The translations under genes and the position numbers were made by a program. Of a stretch of DNA of 22,017 nt, positions 7,267 through 14,183 are shown one piece after another. Position 1 is the first letter of the stretch, and each line of letters opens with the position of its first letter. Below the pieces are notes generated by a model. The model worked only from the letters and a program-made list of their open reading frames with translations. It was not told where the DNA came from and did no database searches. Origin of the DNA: 70-18 sp041691815 (lineage in GTDB: Bacteria > Pseudomonadota > Alphaproteobacteria > Acetobacterales > Acetobacteraceae); contig JBEPTZ010000072.1 of assembly GCA_041691815.1 (NCBI GenBank), positions 1 to 22,017 of the forward strand, written 5' to 3'.

Positions 7267-8523
7267 ATGTATGCGTCATCATCGTCTCGGATCGGCCCTT
7301 TCTGCGGCATGAGTTTTATTGGCCGGCATTGGCGCGGCGACTATTCGCTGGCGGTCGCCTATTGGCTGTTCGGCCTGCTGGTCGGGCTGGCGACCGGGTT
7401 GGTCGGCGCCGGCATGGAATGGCTGGCCGATGCGATCGAGTACAACCCGGCGCACATCCTGCTCGCCGCCGGGCTGGGTTGGGCGGTGCTGATCCTGCTG
7501 TCGGTCTGGCATCTGGTGGGAGTCTGGCGCTCGGCCAGTCGGCGGCGGGCCACCGGGCGGGCGGGGGTCTGGGGCTGGGCGGCCAGGCTGGTCACCGTGG
7601 CGGCGTTCGTGCAGTTCGGGGTGGCGATGGCACGGGTGGCGCTGCCGCAGTTCGTTGCCCTGGCGGACATCGCGCTCAATGGCGACCCCACGATACCGGA
7701 CTACAAGCTCGCGGTGACCGACGGCGGTACGGGGGCCGAGATTACCGGTGGCTTCAAATACGGGCTGGCGGATGCGTTTCGGCGGCTGCTGGACGCTGCA
7801 CCGGGGGTCAGGGTGGTCGCCTTGCAGAGCCCCGGCGGGCGGATCGGCGAGGCCCGCGCGGTGTATCGGCTGATCGTCGATCGCCGGCTCAATACCGTTA
7901 CCAACAATTATTGCCTTTCGGCCTGCAGCTACGCATTTCTCGGTGGCAGCAGGCGATGGCTGGGTGTCGGGGCGCGGCTCGGCTTTCACAGCGGCGCTTT
8001 CGTCGGCATGTCCCAGGCGGCCGTCGCGCGCCAGGAGCGCGGCTTTTTCGCCGCAATCACCGCCAGGGATGGCGTGCCGCCGGGATTTTTCGCCCATGTC
8101 AACAGCGTCGCGCCGACCGCGATGTGGTATCCGACGCGGCGCGAATTGCTGGCCAACCATGTGTTGACCGACCAGGTTTCGGGTGCGGCCAGTTCGCTGC
8201 GGCTGTTCTCGGCGTCGCTACGGGCGGCCAGCCAGCAGATCAACAATGGGCTGCCCAGGCAGATCGACTGGCAGACCACGCTGGTGCGGGCGACCGCCAG
8301 CGGCTTCACCCTCTCCTACGTGTATCGGATCGCCAGCCTGCAAAACTCGACGCTGCCGCTCGACGGCGTGGATCACGGTTTTCACAACAAGATCATCGGC
8401 ACTGTTTGCGGCGACAAGAAGATGCGAGAGGACGTCGAGGCGGGGGTGGTGTATCGCTTTGAATACCATCTGCTGAACGATCCGGCGGTGCTGTATGCCC
8501 AGGCGGTCTCGTCCTGCCCATGA
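7267..8523 (+). CDS. Membrane protein with ClpP-like (COG3904-type) domain
   Basis: This 418-residue protein is not characterised by name. Residues 16-34 contain FIGRHWRGDYSLAVAYW, a pattern seen at the start of several uncharacterised proteobacterial membrane proteins. Three membrane helices follow (about 29-50, 62-85 and 103-125), then a soluble part. That part has features of the ClpP/crotonase-like fold: VVALQSPGG (183-191), CLSACSYAFLGG (216-227) with S218 as possible nucleophile, and GFHSG with H241 as possible base. This suggests a membrane-anchored serine protease facing the periplasm, by inference. The start could be ATG 7267 (GGAGA only 2 nt upstream) or ATG 7309, which begins just before the conserved block. 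No partner is evident. Confidence 0.72.
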   Translation: MYASSSSRIGPFCGMSFIGRHWRGDYSLAVAYWLFGLLVGLATGLVGAGMEWLADAIEYNPAHILLAAGLGWAVLILLSVWHLVGVWRSASRRRATGRAGVWGWAARLVTVAAFVQFGVAMARVALPQFVALADIALNGDPTIPDYKLAVTDGGTGAEITGGFKYGLADAFRRLLDAAPGVRVVALQSPGGRIGEARAVYRLIVDRRLNTVTNNYCLSACSYAFLGGSRRWLGVGARLGFHSGAFVGMSQAAVARQERGFFAAITARDGVPPGFFAHVNSVAPTAMWYPTRRELLANHVLTDQVSGAASSLRLFSASLRAASQQINNGLPRQIDWQTTLVRATASGFTLSYVYRIASLQNSTLPLDGVDHGFHNKIIGTVCGDKKMREDVEAGVVYRFEYHLLNDPAVLYAQAVSSCP

Positions 8524-8545
8524 GCCGCCCGAAGGAGATCACCCG

Positions 8546-9277
8546 ATGAACTGGCTGCATGTTGCGCCATCGGCCAGCGCGGCGTTTCTTGCCTCGCTGG
8601 TGGAGTTTGTCGAGGCGGCCACCATCGTGCTGGCGGTGGGGGTGGTGCGCGGCTGGCGCTCGGCGCTGGTTGGGACGGCGATTGCGGCGGCGGTGCTGTG
8701 CGGGCTGGTGCTGCTGCTCGGGCCGGCGCTGGCGGAGGTGCCGCAACGCGGGCTGCAACTGGTGGTCGGCCTGCTGCTGCTGCTGTTCGGCATGCGCTGG
8801 TTGCGCAAGGCGGTGCTGCGCGGCGCCGGACTGCTGGCGCTGCATGACGAGGATGCGATCTTTCTCAGCCAGAGCGCCAATCTGCGGCTGGCGCGGGTTT
8901 CCACGCGTTGGGGGGTTGACCCGATCGCCACTGTTACCGCGTTCAAGGCGGTGCTGCTGGAGGGGGTGGAGGTGGCGTTCATCGTGATCGCGGTGGCCGC
9001 CGGCGGTGCCGGGCTGCTGGTGCCGGCGGCGGCCGGCGCCGCACTGGCCGGGGTGCTGGTGGTGGGGCTGGCGATCGTGGTGCATCGGCCGTTGGCGCAG
9101 GTGCCAGAGAACACGCTGAAATTCGCGGTGGGCATATTGATCTCGGCGTTCGGGGTGTTCTGGACCGGCGAGGGGCTGGGCATCGCCTGGCCGGGGCAGG
9201 ACCTGGCGCTGTTGGCACTGGTGGGCGGGATGCTGGCAGCCGGGCTGGTCGGCGTGCGGCTGGCGGGGGCGCGGTGA
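8546..9277 (+). CDS. Internally duplicated integral membrane protein (COG4280-like)
   Basis: This 243-residue, strongly hydrophobic protein begins at ATG 8546 after a strong AAGGAG site. It is made of two related halves. The first has LVEFVEAATIVLAVG (18-32) and VPQRGLQLVVGLLLLLFG (65-82). The second has LLEGVEVAFIVIAVAAG (137-153) and VPENTLKFAVGILISAFG (186-203). A short polar linker (about 98-130) separates them. Paired acidic E-x2-E motifs in a repeated membrane unit recall cation transporters such as the FTR1 (RExxE) or UPF0016/GDT1 families, but I cannot assign it to either. It resembles the uncharacterised COG4280 group. It lies 22 nt after the ClpP-like gene and overlaps the next small gene, which suggests one operon. 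Confidence 0.78.
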   Translation: MNWLHVAPSASAAFLASLVEFVEAATIVLAVGVVRGWRSALVGTAIAAAVLCGLVLLLGPALAEVPQRGLQLVVGLLLLLFGMRWLRKAVLRGAGLLALHDEDAIFLSQSANLRLARVSTRWGVDPIATVTAFKAVLLEGVEVAFIVIAVAAGGAGLLVPAAAGAALAGVLVVGLAIVVHRPLAQVPENTLKFAVGILISAFGVFWTGEGLGIAWPGQDLALLALVGGMLAAGLVGVRLAGAR

Positions 9278-9510
9278 TGCGGGCGGTGCTGGGCGAGATC
9301 ATCGGGCTGTTCGTCGATGATGGCTCGCTGGCGGTGGCATTGCTGGTGTGGTGTGGCGTCGTGGCAGGGGTTCGGGCGGTGCTGCCCGGCTCGCCGCTGC
9401 TGGCCGGTTTGCTGCTGGCCGGCGGGTGCGTGGCGATCCTGCTGGTCAATATCAGCCGGACAGCCGGCGTCAGCCGTCGGCCATCAGGGCGCCCATCGCC
9501 CGGCGCATGA
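9274..9510 (+). CDS. Small hypothetical membrane protein
   Basis: This 78-residue (or 77-residue) protein starts at GTG 9274 or ATG 9277, overlapping the TGA stop of the preceding membrane-protein gene, so it is probably translationally coupled to it. It has two hydrophobic stretches (about residues 14-32 and 36-55), then a polar tail rich in Arg, Ser and Pro. I do not recognise a family. Its last 41 nt overlap the 3' end of the convergent monooxygenase gene, and the tail residues encoded there look less constrained. The coupling and membrane character favour a real gene, perhaps working with the upstream duplicated membrane protein. Confidence 0.6.
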   Translation: MMRAVLGEIIGLFVDDGSLAVALLVWCGVVAGVRAVLPGSPLLAGLLLAGGCVAILLVNISRTAGVSRRPSGRPSPGA

Positions 9511-10690
9511 ACAGCCGCTTCAGCGGGCCGATGCGGTGTACCGCGGCGATGCCGAGGTCGCGGGCGAGGCGTAGCGGCGGGATGTCGTTGCTGAACAGCC
9601 GGTCGAGGGTGTCGGTGGCGGCCAGCATCAGCAGGTTGTCGGGACGGCGGGCGGCCTGGTAGCGGCGCAGCAGGGTCGGCGCGCCGAGGTCTTCGCCGCT
9701 GGCGTGGGCCGCGCATAGCAGGTTGGCCAGGGCGGCGATGTCGCGGAAACCGAGATTGAGGCCCTGGCCGGCGATCGGGTGGATGCCGTGCGCGGCGTCG
9801 CCGACCAAGGCCAGGCGCGGCGCGGTGTAGCGCTGCACCAGCATCGCCGAGAGCGGGTAGCTCCAGCGGCGGCCGAGCAGGCGCAGCGGGCCGAGATGAT
9901 CGCCGAGGCGGCGGCCGAGTTCGGCGATGAAGCGGGGTTCGTCGAGCCGCATGATGTGCTCGGCCATCGCGGTGCGCTCGGTCCAGACCATTGCCGAGAC
10001 GTTCGGCGCGGCCTCGGTGGCGGCCATCGGCAGTTGCGCGAACGGGCCGCCGGGCAGGAAATGCTCCAGCGCCACGCCGTGATGCGGTACCTCGTGGGCG
10101 ATGCAGCAGACGATGCCGGTCTGGTGGTAGGGCAGATGGGTGACCGGGATGCCGGCCTGCTCGCGCAACGCGCTGCGGCGGCCATCGGCGGCGATCACCA
10201 GTTGGGCGTTGATCTGCGGGCCGCCTTCGATCTGGATGGTTGCCGCGTCCGGGCCGCGCTGCACGGCGGCTTTGGCCGGGGCGAACAGATGCAGGTTGGG
10301 CAGGCTGGCCATGTGGGCGTTCAGCGCCATGCGCAGGCTGCGCGCCTCGACCATCCAGCCGAACGGGGCGTCGCCGATCTCAGCGGCGTCGAAATGCAGG
10401 AACAGCGGCGAGGCGGGGCGGCCGAGTTTGCCGTCCGACACGCGGATGCCGGTGATCGGGCCGGGGGTGTACGGCAGGCGGTCCCACAAGCCGGACTCCT
10501 GCATCACCGCGCGGGAGCCGGCGGCGATGGCGTAGGCGCGGCCGTCGAAATCCGGGTGTTCCATCGGCGGCAGCGCGGCGCGGTCGATGAGCGCGGTGGC
10601 GATGCCGGCGCTGGCCAGCCGGCAGGCCAGGGCGCCGCCGACCGGCCCGGCGCCGACCACGCAAACTTGCACATCCAGTCGCTCGGTCAT
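9470..10690 (-). CDS. UbiH/UbiF/VisC/COQ6-family FAD-dependent monooxygenase
   Basis: This 406-residue flavoprotein begins MTERLDVQVCVVGAGPVGG, with the dinucleotide-binding GxGxxG at residues 13-18. Further on it has AADGRRSALREQAGI and, near the C-terminal third, GDAAHGIHPIAGQGLNLGFRD, the FAD ribityl-binding signature of this family. These enzymes hydroxylate the aromatic ring of ubiquinone precursors using O2 and NADPH. Which ring position is modified cannot be told from the sequence. An in-frame extension upstream to 10906 runs over the glnK start and lacks family similarity, so the ATG at 10690 was chosen. The gene diverges from glnK across 181 bp and converges on the small membrane-protein gene with a 41-nt overlap. 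Confidence 0.9.
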   Translation of the reverse strand: MTERLDVQVCVVGAGPVGGALACRLASAGIATALIDRAALPPMEHPDFDGRAYAIAAGSRAVMQESGLWDRLPYTPGPITGIRVSDGKLGRPASPLFLHFDAAEIGDAPFGWMVEARSLRMALNAHMASLPNLHLFAPAKAAVQRGPDAATIQIEGGPQINAQLVIAADGRRSALREQAGIPVTHLPYHQTGIVCCIAHEVPHHGVALEHFLPGGPFAQLPMAATEAAPNVSAMVWTERTAMAEHIMRLDEPRFIAELGRRLGDHLGPLRLLGRRWSYPLSAMLVQRYTAPRLALVGDAAHGIHPIAGQGLNLGFRDIAALANLLCAAHASGEDLGAPTLLRRYQAARRPDNLLMLAATDTLDRLFSNDIPPLRLARDLGIAAVHRIGPLKRLFMRRAMGALMADG

Positions 10691-10817
10691 CGGCGCTCTC
10701 CGCGAATTCTGCCTACCATTTGAGCGGTCGGCCGGGTGGTGCGGGCGAGGCGGCAGAAATTGCCCGCAAATTGTGCAAGTCATCCGCCATGTTGCGCTGC
10801 AGCGACCGGTTTTCCGG

Positions 10818-10834
10818 CCGGCACGGTTCTTGAA
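10818..10834 (+). promoter_or_regulatory. Possible sigma-54-like promoter upstream of glnK
   Basis: The sequence CCGGCACGGTTCTTGAA resembles the -24/-12 consensus (TGGCAC-N5-TTGC). GG lies at 10820-10821, and 10 nt further on GA at 10832-10833 stands where GC is expected, 38 nt before the glnK ATG. Nitrogen-regulated sigma-54 promoters are common before glnK-amtB. The -12 GC is not intact, so this is only a weak candidate. Confidence 0.25.
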
Positions 10835-10871
10835 GGGCGCTGGGCAGCAGCACGGAGGATCGAGGCACGAC

Positions 10872-11210
10872 ATGAAGCTTATCATGGCCATCATCAAGCC
10901 CTTCAAGCTCGACGAGGTGCGCGACGCGCTGACGCCGCTGGGCGTGCAGGGGCTGACCGTGTCGGAGGTGAAGGGGTTCGGCCGGCAGAAGGGCCAGACC
11001 GAAATCTATCGCGGTGCCGAATACCAGGTGAATTTCCTGCCCAAGGTGAAGATCGAGGTCGTGGTGGCGGCCGATCTGGCCGAGCAGGTGGTGGAAGCCA
11101 TCGTCAAGGCTGCCCATACCGGGCGGATCGGCGATGGCAAGATTTTCGTCATGGATGTTGACCGGGCGGTGCGCATCCGTACCGGCGAAACCGACGGCGA
11201 TGCGCTGTGA
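10872..11210 (+). CDS. glnK: Nitrogen regulatory protein P-II
   Basis: This 112-residue protein is full length for the PII family and begins MKLIMAIIKPFKLDEVRDAL. The T-loop (about 36-55) reads GFGRQKGQTEIYRGAEYQVNF, with Y51 as the uridylylation site. The C-terminal part carries GRIGDGKIFV, the nucleotide-binding signature. PII trimers sense 2-oxoglutarate, ATP/ADP and, through uridylylation, glutamine. They bind and block AmtB when nitrogen is plentiful. Linkage to amtB favours the name glnK over glnB. GGAGGA and GAGG lie 12 and 6 nt before the ATG. The TGA is 14 nt before the amtB start, so the two genes form an operon. Confidence 0.96.
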   Translation: MKLIMAIIKPFKLDEVRDALTPLGVQGLTVSEVKGFGRQKGQTEIYRGAEYQVNFLPKVKIEVVVAADLAEQVVEAIVKAAHTGRIGDGKIFVMDVDRAVRIRTGETDGDAL

Positions 11211-11224
11211 GCAAGGAACCCCGC

Positions 11225-12559
11225 ATGACAAAACTATCCGGTCGGGCCGCACTGGCCCTGCTGTCGCCGTTGCCGCTGCTGCCGCTGCTGATCGCCGCCC
11301 CAGCCTGGGCGGCCGACGCGCCGAAGATCGACTCCGGCGACACCGCCTGGATGCTGACCAGCACCGCGCTGGTGCTGCTGATGACCATCCCCGGCCTGGC
11401 GCTGTTCTACGCCGGTATGGTGCGCAAGAAGAACATCCTGGCGACCATGATGCAGTCGTTCATCATCTGCTGCCTGGTGACGGTGGTGTGGATGGTGGCC
11501 GGCTACTCGCTGGCGTTTTCCAATGGCGGGGCGTGGCTCGGCGATTTCTCGCGTATTTGCCTGAACGGCATGGGGGCGGACTGGGACAAGCCGTTCGTGA
11601 TGGGCAGCGGCCCTGACGCGGTGGTGAACACCATTCCGGAGACGGTGTTCATGATGTTCCAGATGACCTTCGCGATCATCACGCCGGGGCTGATCGCCGG
11701 CGCGTTTGCCGACCGGATGAAGTTTTCGGCGCTGTGCGTGTTCGTGGTGGCGTGGTCGCTGGTGGTCTATGCGCCGATCGCCCATTGGGTGTGGGGCTTT
11801 CATGGCTGGATCGGCGTGCTGGGGGTGGCGGATTTCGCCGGCGGCACGGTGGTGCATATCAACGCCGGGGTGGCCGGGCTGGTCTGCGCGCTGGTGATGG
11901 GCAAGCGGGTGGGCTACGGCAGCGACAACATGGCGCCGTACAATCTGGGCCTGGCGGTGATCGGCGCCAGCCTGCTGTGGGTCGGCTGGTTCGGCTTCAA
12001 CGCCGGCTCGGCGCTGACCTCGGGCGGGCGGGCCGGCATGGCGATGGCGGTGACGCAGATCGCCACCGCCGCGGCGGCGCTGGCCTGGACGTTCGCGGAA
12101 TGGCTGCATAAGGGCAAGCCGAGTGTGCTGGGGGCGATCTCCGGCGCGGTGGCCGGGCTGGTGGCGATCACCCCGGCCTCCGGCTTCGTGCTGCCCGGGC
12201 CGGCGCTGATCATCGGGCTGGTCGCCGGCGTGGTGTGCTTCTGGACCGCGACCGGGATGAAGCGGCGGTTCGGCTATGACGACAGCCTGGACGCGTTCGG
12301 GGTGCATGGCATCGGCGGCATCGTCGGCGCGCTGCTGACCGGGGTGTTCGCCTTCGGGCCACTCTCGGCCGGGACGTATGTCGGCGGCCTCGCACTGCTG
12401 GGCAAGCAGGCGATCGCGGTGTGCTCGACGCTGGTTTATTCCGGGGCGGTGACCTTTGTGCTGCTGAAGATCATCGACGGGTTCATCGGGCTGCGGGTGA
12501 GCGAGGATGAGGAGCGCGAGGGGCTGGACGTGGTGCTGCATGGCGAGCGGCTCGGTTAG
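11225..12559 (+). CDS. amtB: Ammonium transporter
   Basis: This 444-residue protein has an N-terminal signal-like segment ending AAPAWAA (24-30), followed by about eleven membrane helices. The pore twin histidines are H211 (VVHINAG) and H361 (GVHGIGG), both present. Early signature residues FYAGMVRKKN (61-70) and the FGFNAGSALTS segment (257-265) match the Amt/MEP/Rh family. It conducts ammonium or ammonia across the inner membrane and is gated by GlnK. ATG 11225 is preceded by AAGGA at good spacing. A GTG at 11207 overlapping the glnK stop would add six residues and is less likely. Its TAG stop lies 1 nt before the terminal palindrome of repeat copy 3. Confidence 0.96.
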   Translation: MTKLSGRAALALLSPLPLLPLLIAAPAWAADAPKIDSGDTAWMLTSTALVLLMTIPGLALFYAGMVRKKNILATMMQSFIICCLVTVVWMVAGYSLAFSNGGAWLGDFSRICLNGMGADWDKPFVMGSGPDAVVNTIPETVFMMFQMTFAIITPGLIAGAFADRMKFSALCVFVVAWSLVVYAPIAHWVWGFHGWIGVLGVADFAGGTVVHINAGVAGLVCALVMGKRVGYGSDNMAPYNLGLAVIGASLLWVGWFGFNAGSALTSGGRAGMAMAVTQIATAAAALAWTFAEWLHKGKPSVLGAISGAVAGLVAITPASGFVLPGPALIIGLVAGVVCFWTATGMKRRFGYDDSLDAFGVHGIGGIVGALLTGVFAFGPLSAGTYVGGLALLGKQAIAVCSTLVYSGAVTFVLLKIIDGFIGLRVSEDEEREGLDVVLHGERLG

Positions 12560-12560
12560 C

Positions 12561-12690
12561 GTTCTTTTTTGCAAAAAAGAACCAAAAAACTTTTATCCGC
12601 ATTGCAACTGCGGAGGTGTTGAGACTCCGGAGTCTCCAAGACGGATAAAACGTTTTTTTGCTTCTTTTTGTTCACAAAAAGAAGGCCTTG
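12561..12690 (+). repeat. Interspersed palindromic element, copy 3
   Basis: This is the best-preserved copy. Its left end is a perfect 22-bp palindrome with arms GTTCTTTTTTG and CAAAAAAGAAC (12561-12582). Its centre is the perfect palindrome GAGACTCCGGAGTCTC (12621-12636). The right hairpin is CTTCTTTTTG (12661-12670), loop TTCA, CAAAAAGAAG (12675-12684). The outer stem pairs CTTTTATCCG with CGGATAAAA-CG. It lies between the convergent amtB and hugZ-like genes. The stop codon of the latter is in the right hairpin loop. Confidence 0.93.
12584..12659. terminator. Bidirectional intrinsic terminator in repeat copy 3
   Basis: AAAAAAC-TTTTATCCG (12584-12599) pairs with CGGATAAAA-CG-TTTTTTT (12642-12659) with a single-base bulge, around a GC-rich palindrome. 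T7 follows on the plus strand and T6 on the minus strand, so it can serve amtB and also the convergent gene. Confidence 0.75.
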
Positions 12691-13385
12691 CCTTCCCTGA
12701 CCAACCGCACCAACTCGCTGCGCACGCCGGTGGCATCGGCCACCGGGGCGGACCACGGGAAGCGGACCACGCGTTGTTCCAGTTCCAGGTCGCAGCCGTC
12801 GAGATCGGCGGCGACCATGCGCCAGGGGCCTTGGGGGCCGCGCGTGGCGCCGAGCAGGGCCAGGGCGTCGGCGTGGTCGTCGTTGCAGTGGGCGATGATG
12901 GCGGTTTCGGCGGCGGCGACGGTGGCGGCGTGGGCGGGGTTGGGCAGCAGTTTGGTGGGTTTCAGGCGGGTGGCGCTGGCGAAGCCGCCGACGAAGACTG
13001 CGACCGCCGGGCGGATGCGCCAGAGGGTGAAATCGGTCAGTTCGGCGTATTGCGTGGCGTAGGGGTGCAGCGCCAGCCAGCGGGCTTTCAGGGCCGGGTC
13101 GGGTTCCGGCTCGGCCAGGCCGGTGATGGTCAGGCGGGGGGTGGTTTGCGGGTTGGCGCTGGGTTGTTCGCCGGTGACCAGCACGGAGCAGCGCGGGTCG
13201 GCGCGCAGGTGCCTGGTGTGGTGGGAGATGGCGGACAGCAGCAGCAGCAGCGACAGGTCGGGGGCGCAGGCCGGGGTGATCAGCGAGGCGTAGGGCTGGC
13301 CGTCGATTGCGGTAGCCAGGGTTCCGGCGCGGGCGGAGCGCAGCAGGCAGCGCGCTTCCCAGGCGATTGTCGTTTGGTCCGCCAT
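12672..13385 (-). CDS. HugZ-like/pyridoxamine 5'-phosphate oxidase-fold protein with DUF2470-type tail
   Basis: This 237-residue protein has an N-terminal split-barrel flavin-binding region (about 8-150: GTLATAIDGQPYASLI, then SAISHHTRHLRADPRCSVLV, and VFVGGFASA). A C-terminal domain includes HCNDDHADALALL (166-178), the pattern of the heme-utilisation family HugZ and related proteins. HugZ degrades heme to release iron; many relatives are uncharacterised, so the heme role is inferred. The ATG at 13385 starts the conserved region, and longer in-frame extension reaches into the chvI upstream region. The last five residues (KAFFL) and the TGA are encoded by repeat copy 3, so its C-terminus has been set by the element. 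It diverges from chvI across 77 bp. Confidence 0.85.
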   Translation of the reverse strand: MADQTTIAWEARCLLRSARAGTLATAIDGQPYASLITPACAPDLSLLLLLSAISHHTRHLRADPRCSVLVTGEQPSANPQTTPRLTITGLAEPEPDPALKARWLALHPYATQYAELTDFTLWRIRPAVAVFVGGFASATRLKPTKLLPNPAHAATVAAAETAIIAHCNDDHADALALLGATRGPQGPWRMVAADLDGCDLELEQRVVRFPWSAPVADATGVRSELVRLVREGKAFFL

Positions 13386-13462
13386 ATTCCGTTCACTCTC
13401 CATCCTCGTTGCGCCACAATTGCGGCTCACCCTGCAGCGAGTCAGGCAACGGGACGCACGCC

Positions 13463-14164
13463 ATGAAACAGACAATCGCCCTGGTCGACGACGACCGCAA
13501 CATCCTCACCAGTGTATCGATGACGCTGGAGCAGGAGGGTTTCCAGGTGCGCACCTATACCGACGGCGAGAGCGCGTTGCAGGACATCACCGCGCGGCCG
13601 GTGGATCTGGCGGTGCTGGACATCAAGATGCCGCGGATGGATGGCATGGAGCTGCTGCAGCGGCTGCGGGCGCGGTCGTCGCTGCCGGTGATCTTTCTGA
13701 CCTCCAAGGACGAGGAGGTGGACCAGTTGATGGGGCTGCGGCTGGGGGCGGATGACTACATCACCAAGCCGTTCAGCCAGCGGCTGCTGATCGAGCGCAT
13801 CCGGGCGCTGCTGCGGCGCAACGAGGCCGGGCGGGCGGAGGGCTCGGGGGCGCCGGCCGGCGGGGTGCTGACCCGCGGCGACCTCGTGCTGGACGAGACC
13901 AAGCATCAGTGCCTTTGGAAAGAGGCGGATATCCAGTTGACCGTCACCGAGTTTCTGCTGGTGAAGGCGCTGGCGGCGCGGCCGGGGATGGTGAAGTCGC
14001 GCGATCAACTGATCGATGCGGCGTATGGCGACAATATTTATGTCGATGACCGCACCATCGACAGCCACATCAAGCGGGTGCGCAAGAAGTTCCGCACCGT
14101 GGATGACGACTTCAACGCGATCGAGACGCTGTATGGCATCGGTTATCGCTACAAGGACGCATAA
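13463..14164 (+). CDS. chvI: Response regulator ChvI (OmpR/PhoB family)
   Basis: This 233-residue protein begins MKQTIALVDDDRNILTSVSM, very close to rhizobial ChvI. The receiver domain (1-118) has D9-D11 acidic residues, phosphoacceptor D53 (LDIKMPRMDGME), T80 and K102 (KPFSQRLL). The winged-helix DNA-binding domain (about 132-231) ends with DDRTIDSHIKRVRKKF and IETLYGIGYRYKDA. ChvI is phosphorylated by ChvG and controls envelope, acid-response and exopolysaccharide genes in alphaproteobacteria. The chvG start lies 20 nt after its stop, so the pair is an operon. The upstream ribosome site is weak (GGGACG). Assignment as ChvI rests on strong overall similarity plus the ChvG and pckA neighbours. 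Confidence 0.94.
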   Translation: MKQTIALVDDDRNILTSVSMTLEQEGFQVRTYTDGESALQDITARPVDLAVLDIKMPRMDGMELLQRLRARSSLPVIFLTSKDEEVDQLMGLRLGADDYITKPFSQRLLIERIRALLRRNEAGRAEGSGAPAGGVLTRGDLVLDETKHQCLWKEADIQLTVTEFLLVKALAARPGMVKSRDQLIDAAYGDNIYVDDRTIDSHIKRVRKKFRTVDDDFNAIETLYGIGYRYKDA

Positions 14165-14183
14165 CGCAGCAATCGGGGCCCGC

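Noticed and set aside
10741..10800. TTGCCCGCAAATTGTGCAAG between the ubiH-like gene and glnK, as a sigma-54 or regulator site.
   Set aside because: It lacks the GG of the -24 element at the correct spacing and has no clear symmetry. The weaker candidate at 10818-10834 is preferred.
12556..12756. Short open frames running across the repeats with FVNKKKQKNF-like peptides (also near 6270-6773, 17475-17669 and 17596-17856).
   Set aside because: These peptides are translations of the T-rich and A-rich hairpins on either strand. They share sequence only through the repeat and have no separate start signal or conserved domain.
14016..14183. A 56-codon N-terminal extension of chvG.
   Set aside because: It overlaps chvI in a different frame. 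The kinase family begins near MPDSG, with the first membrane helix about 30 residues later.
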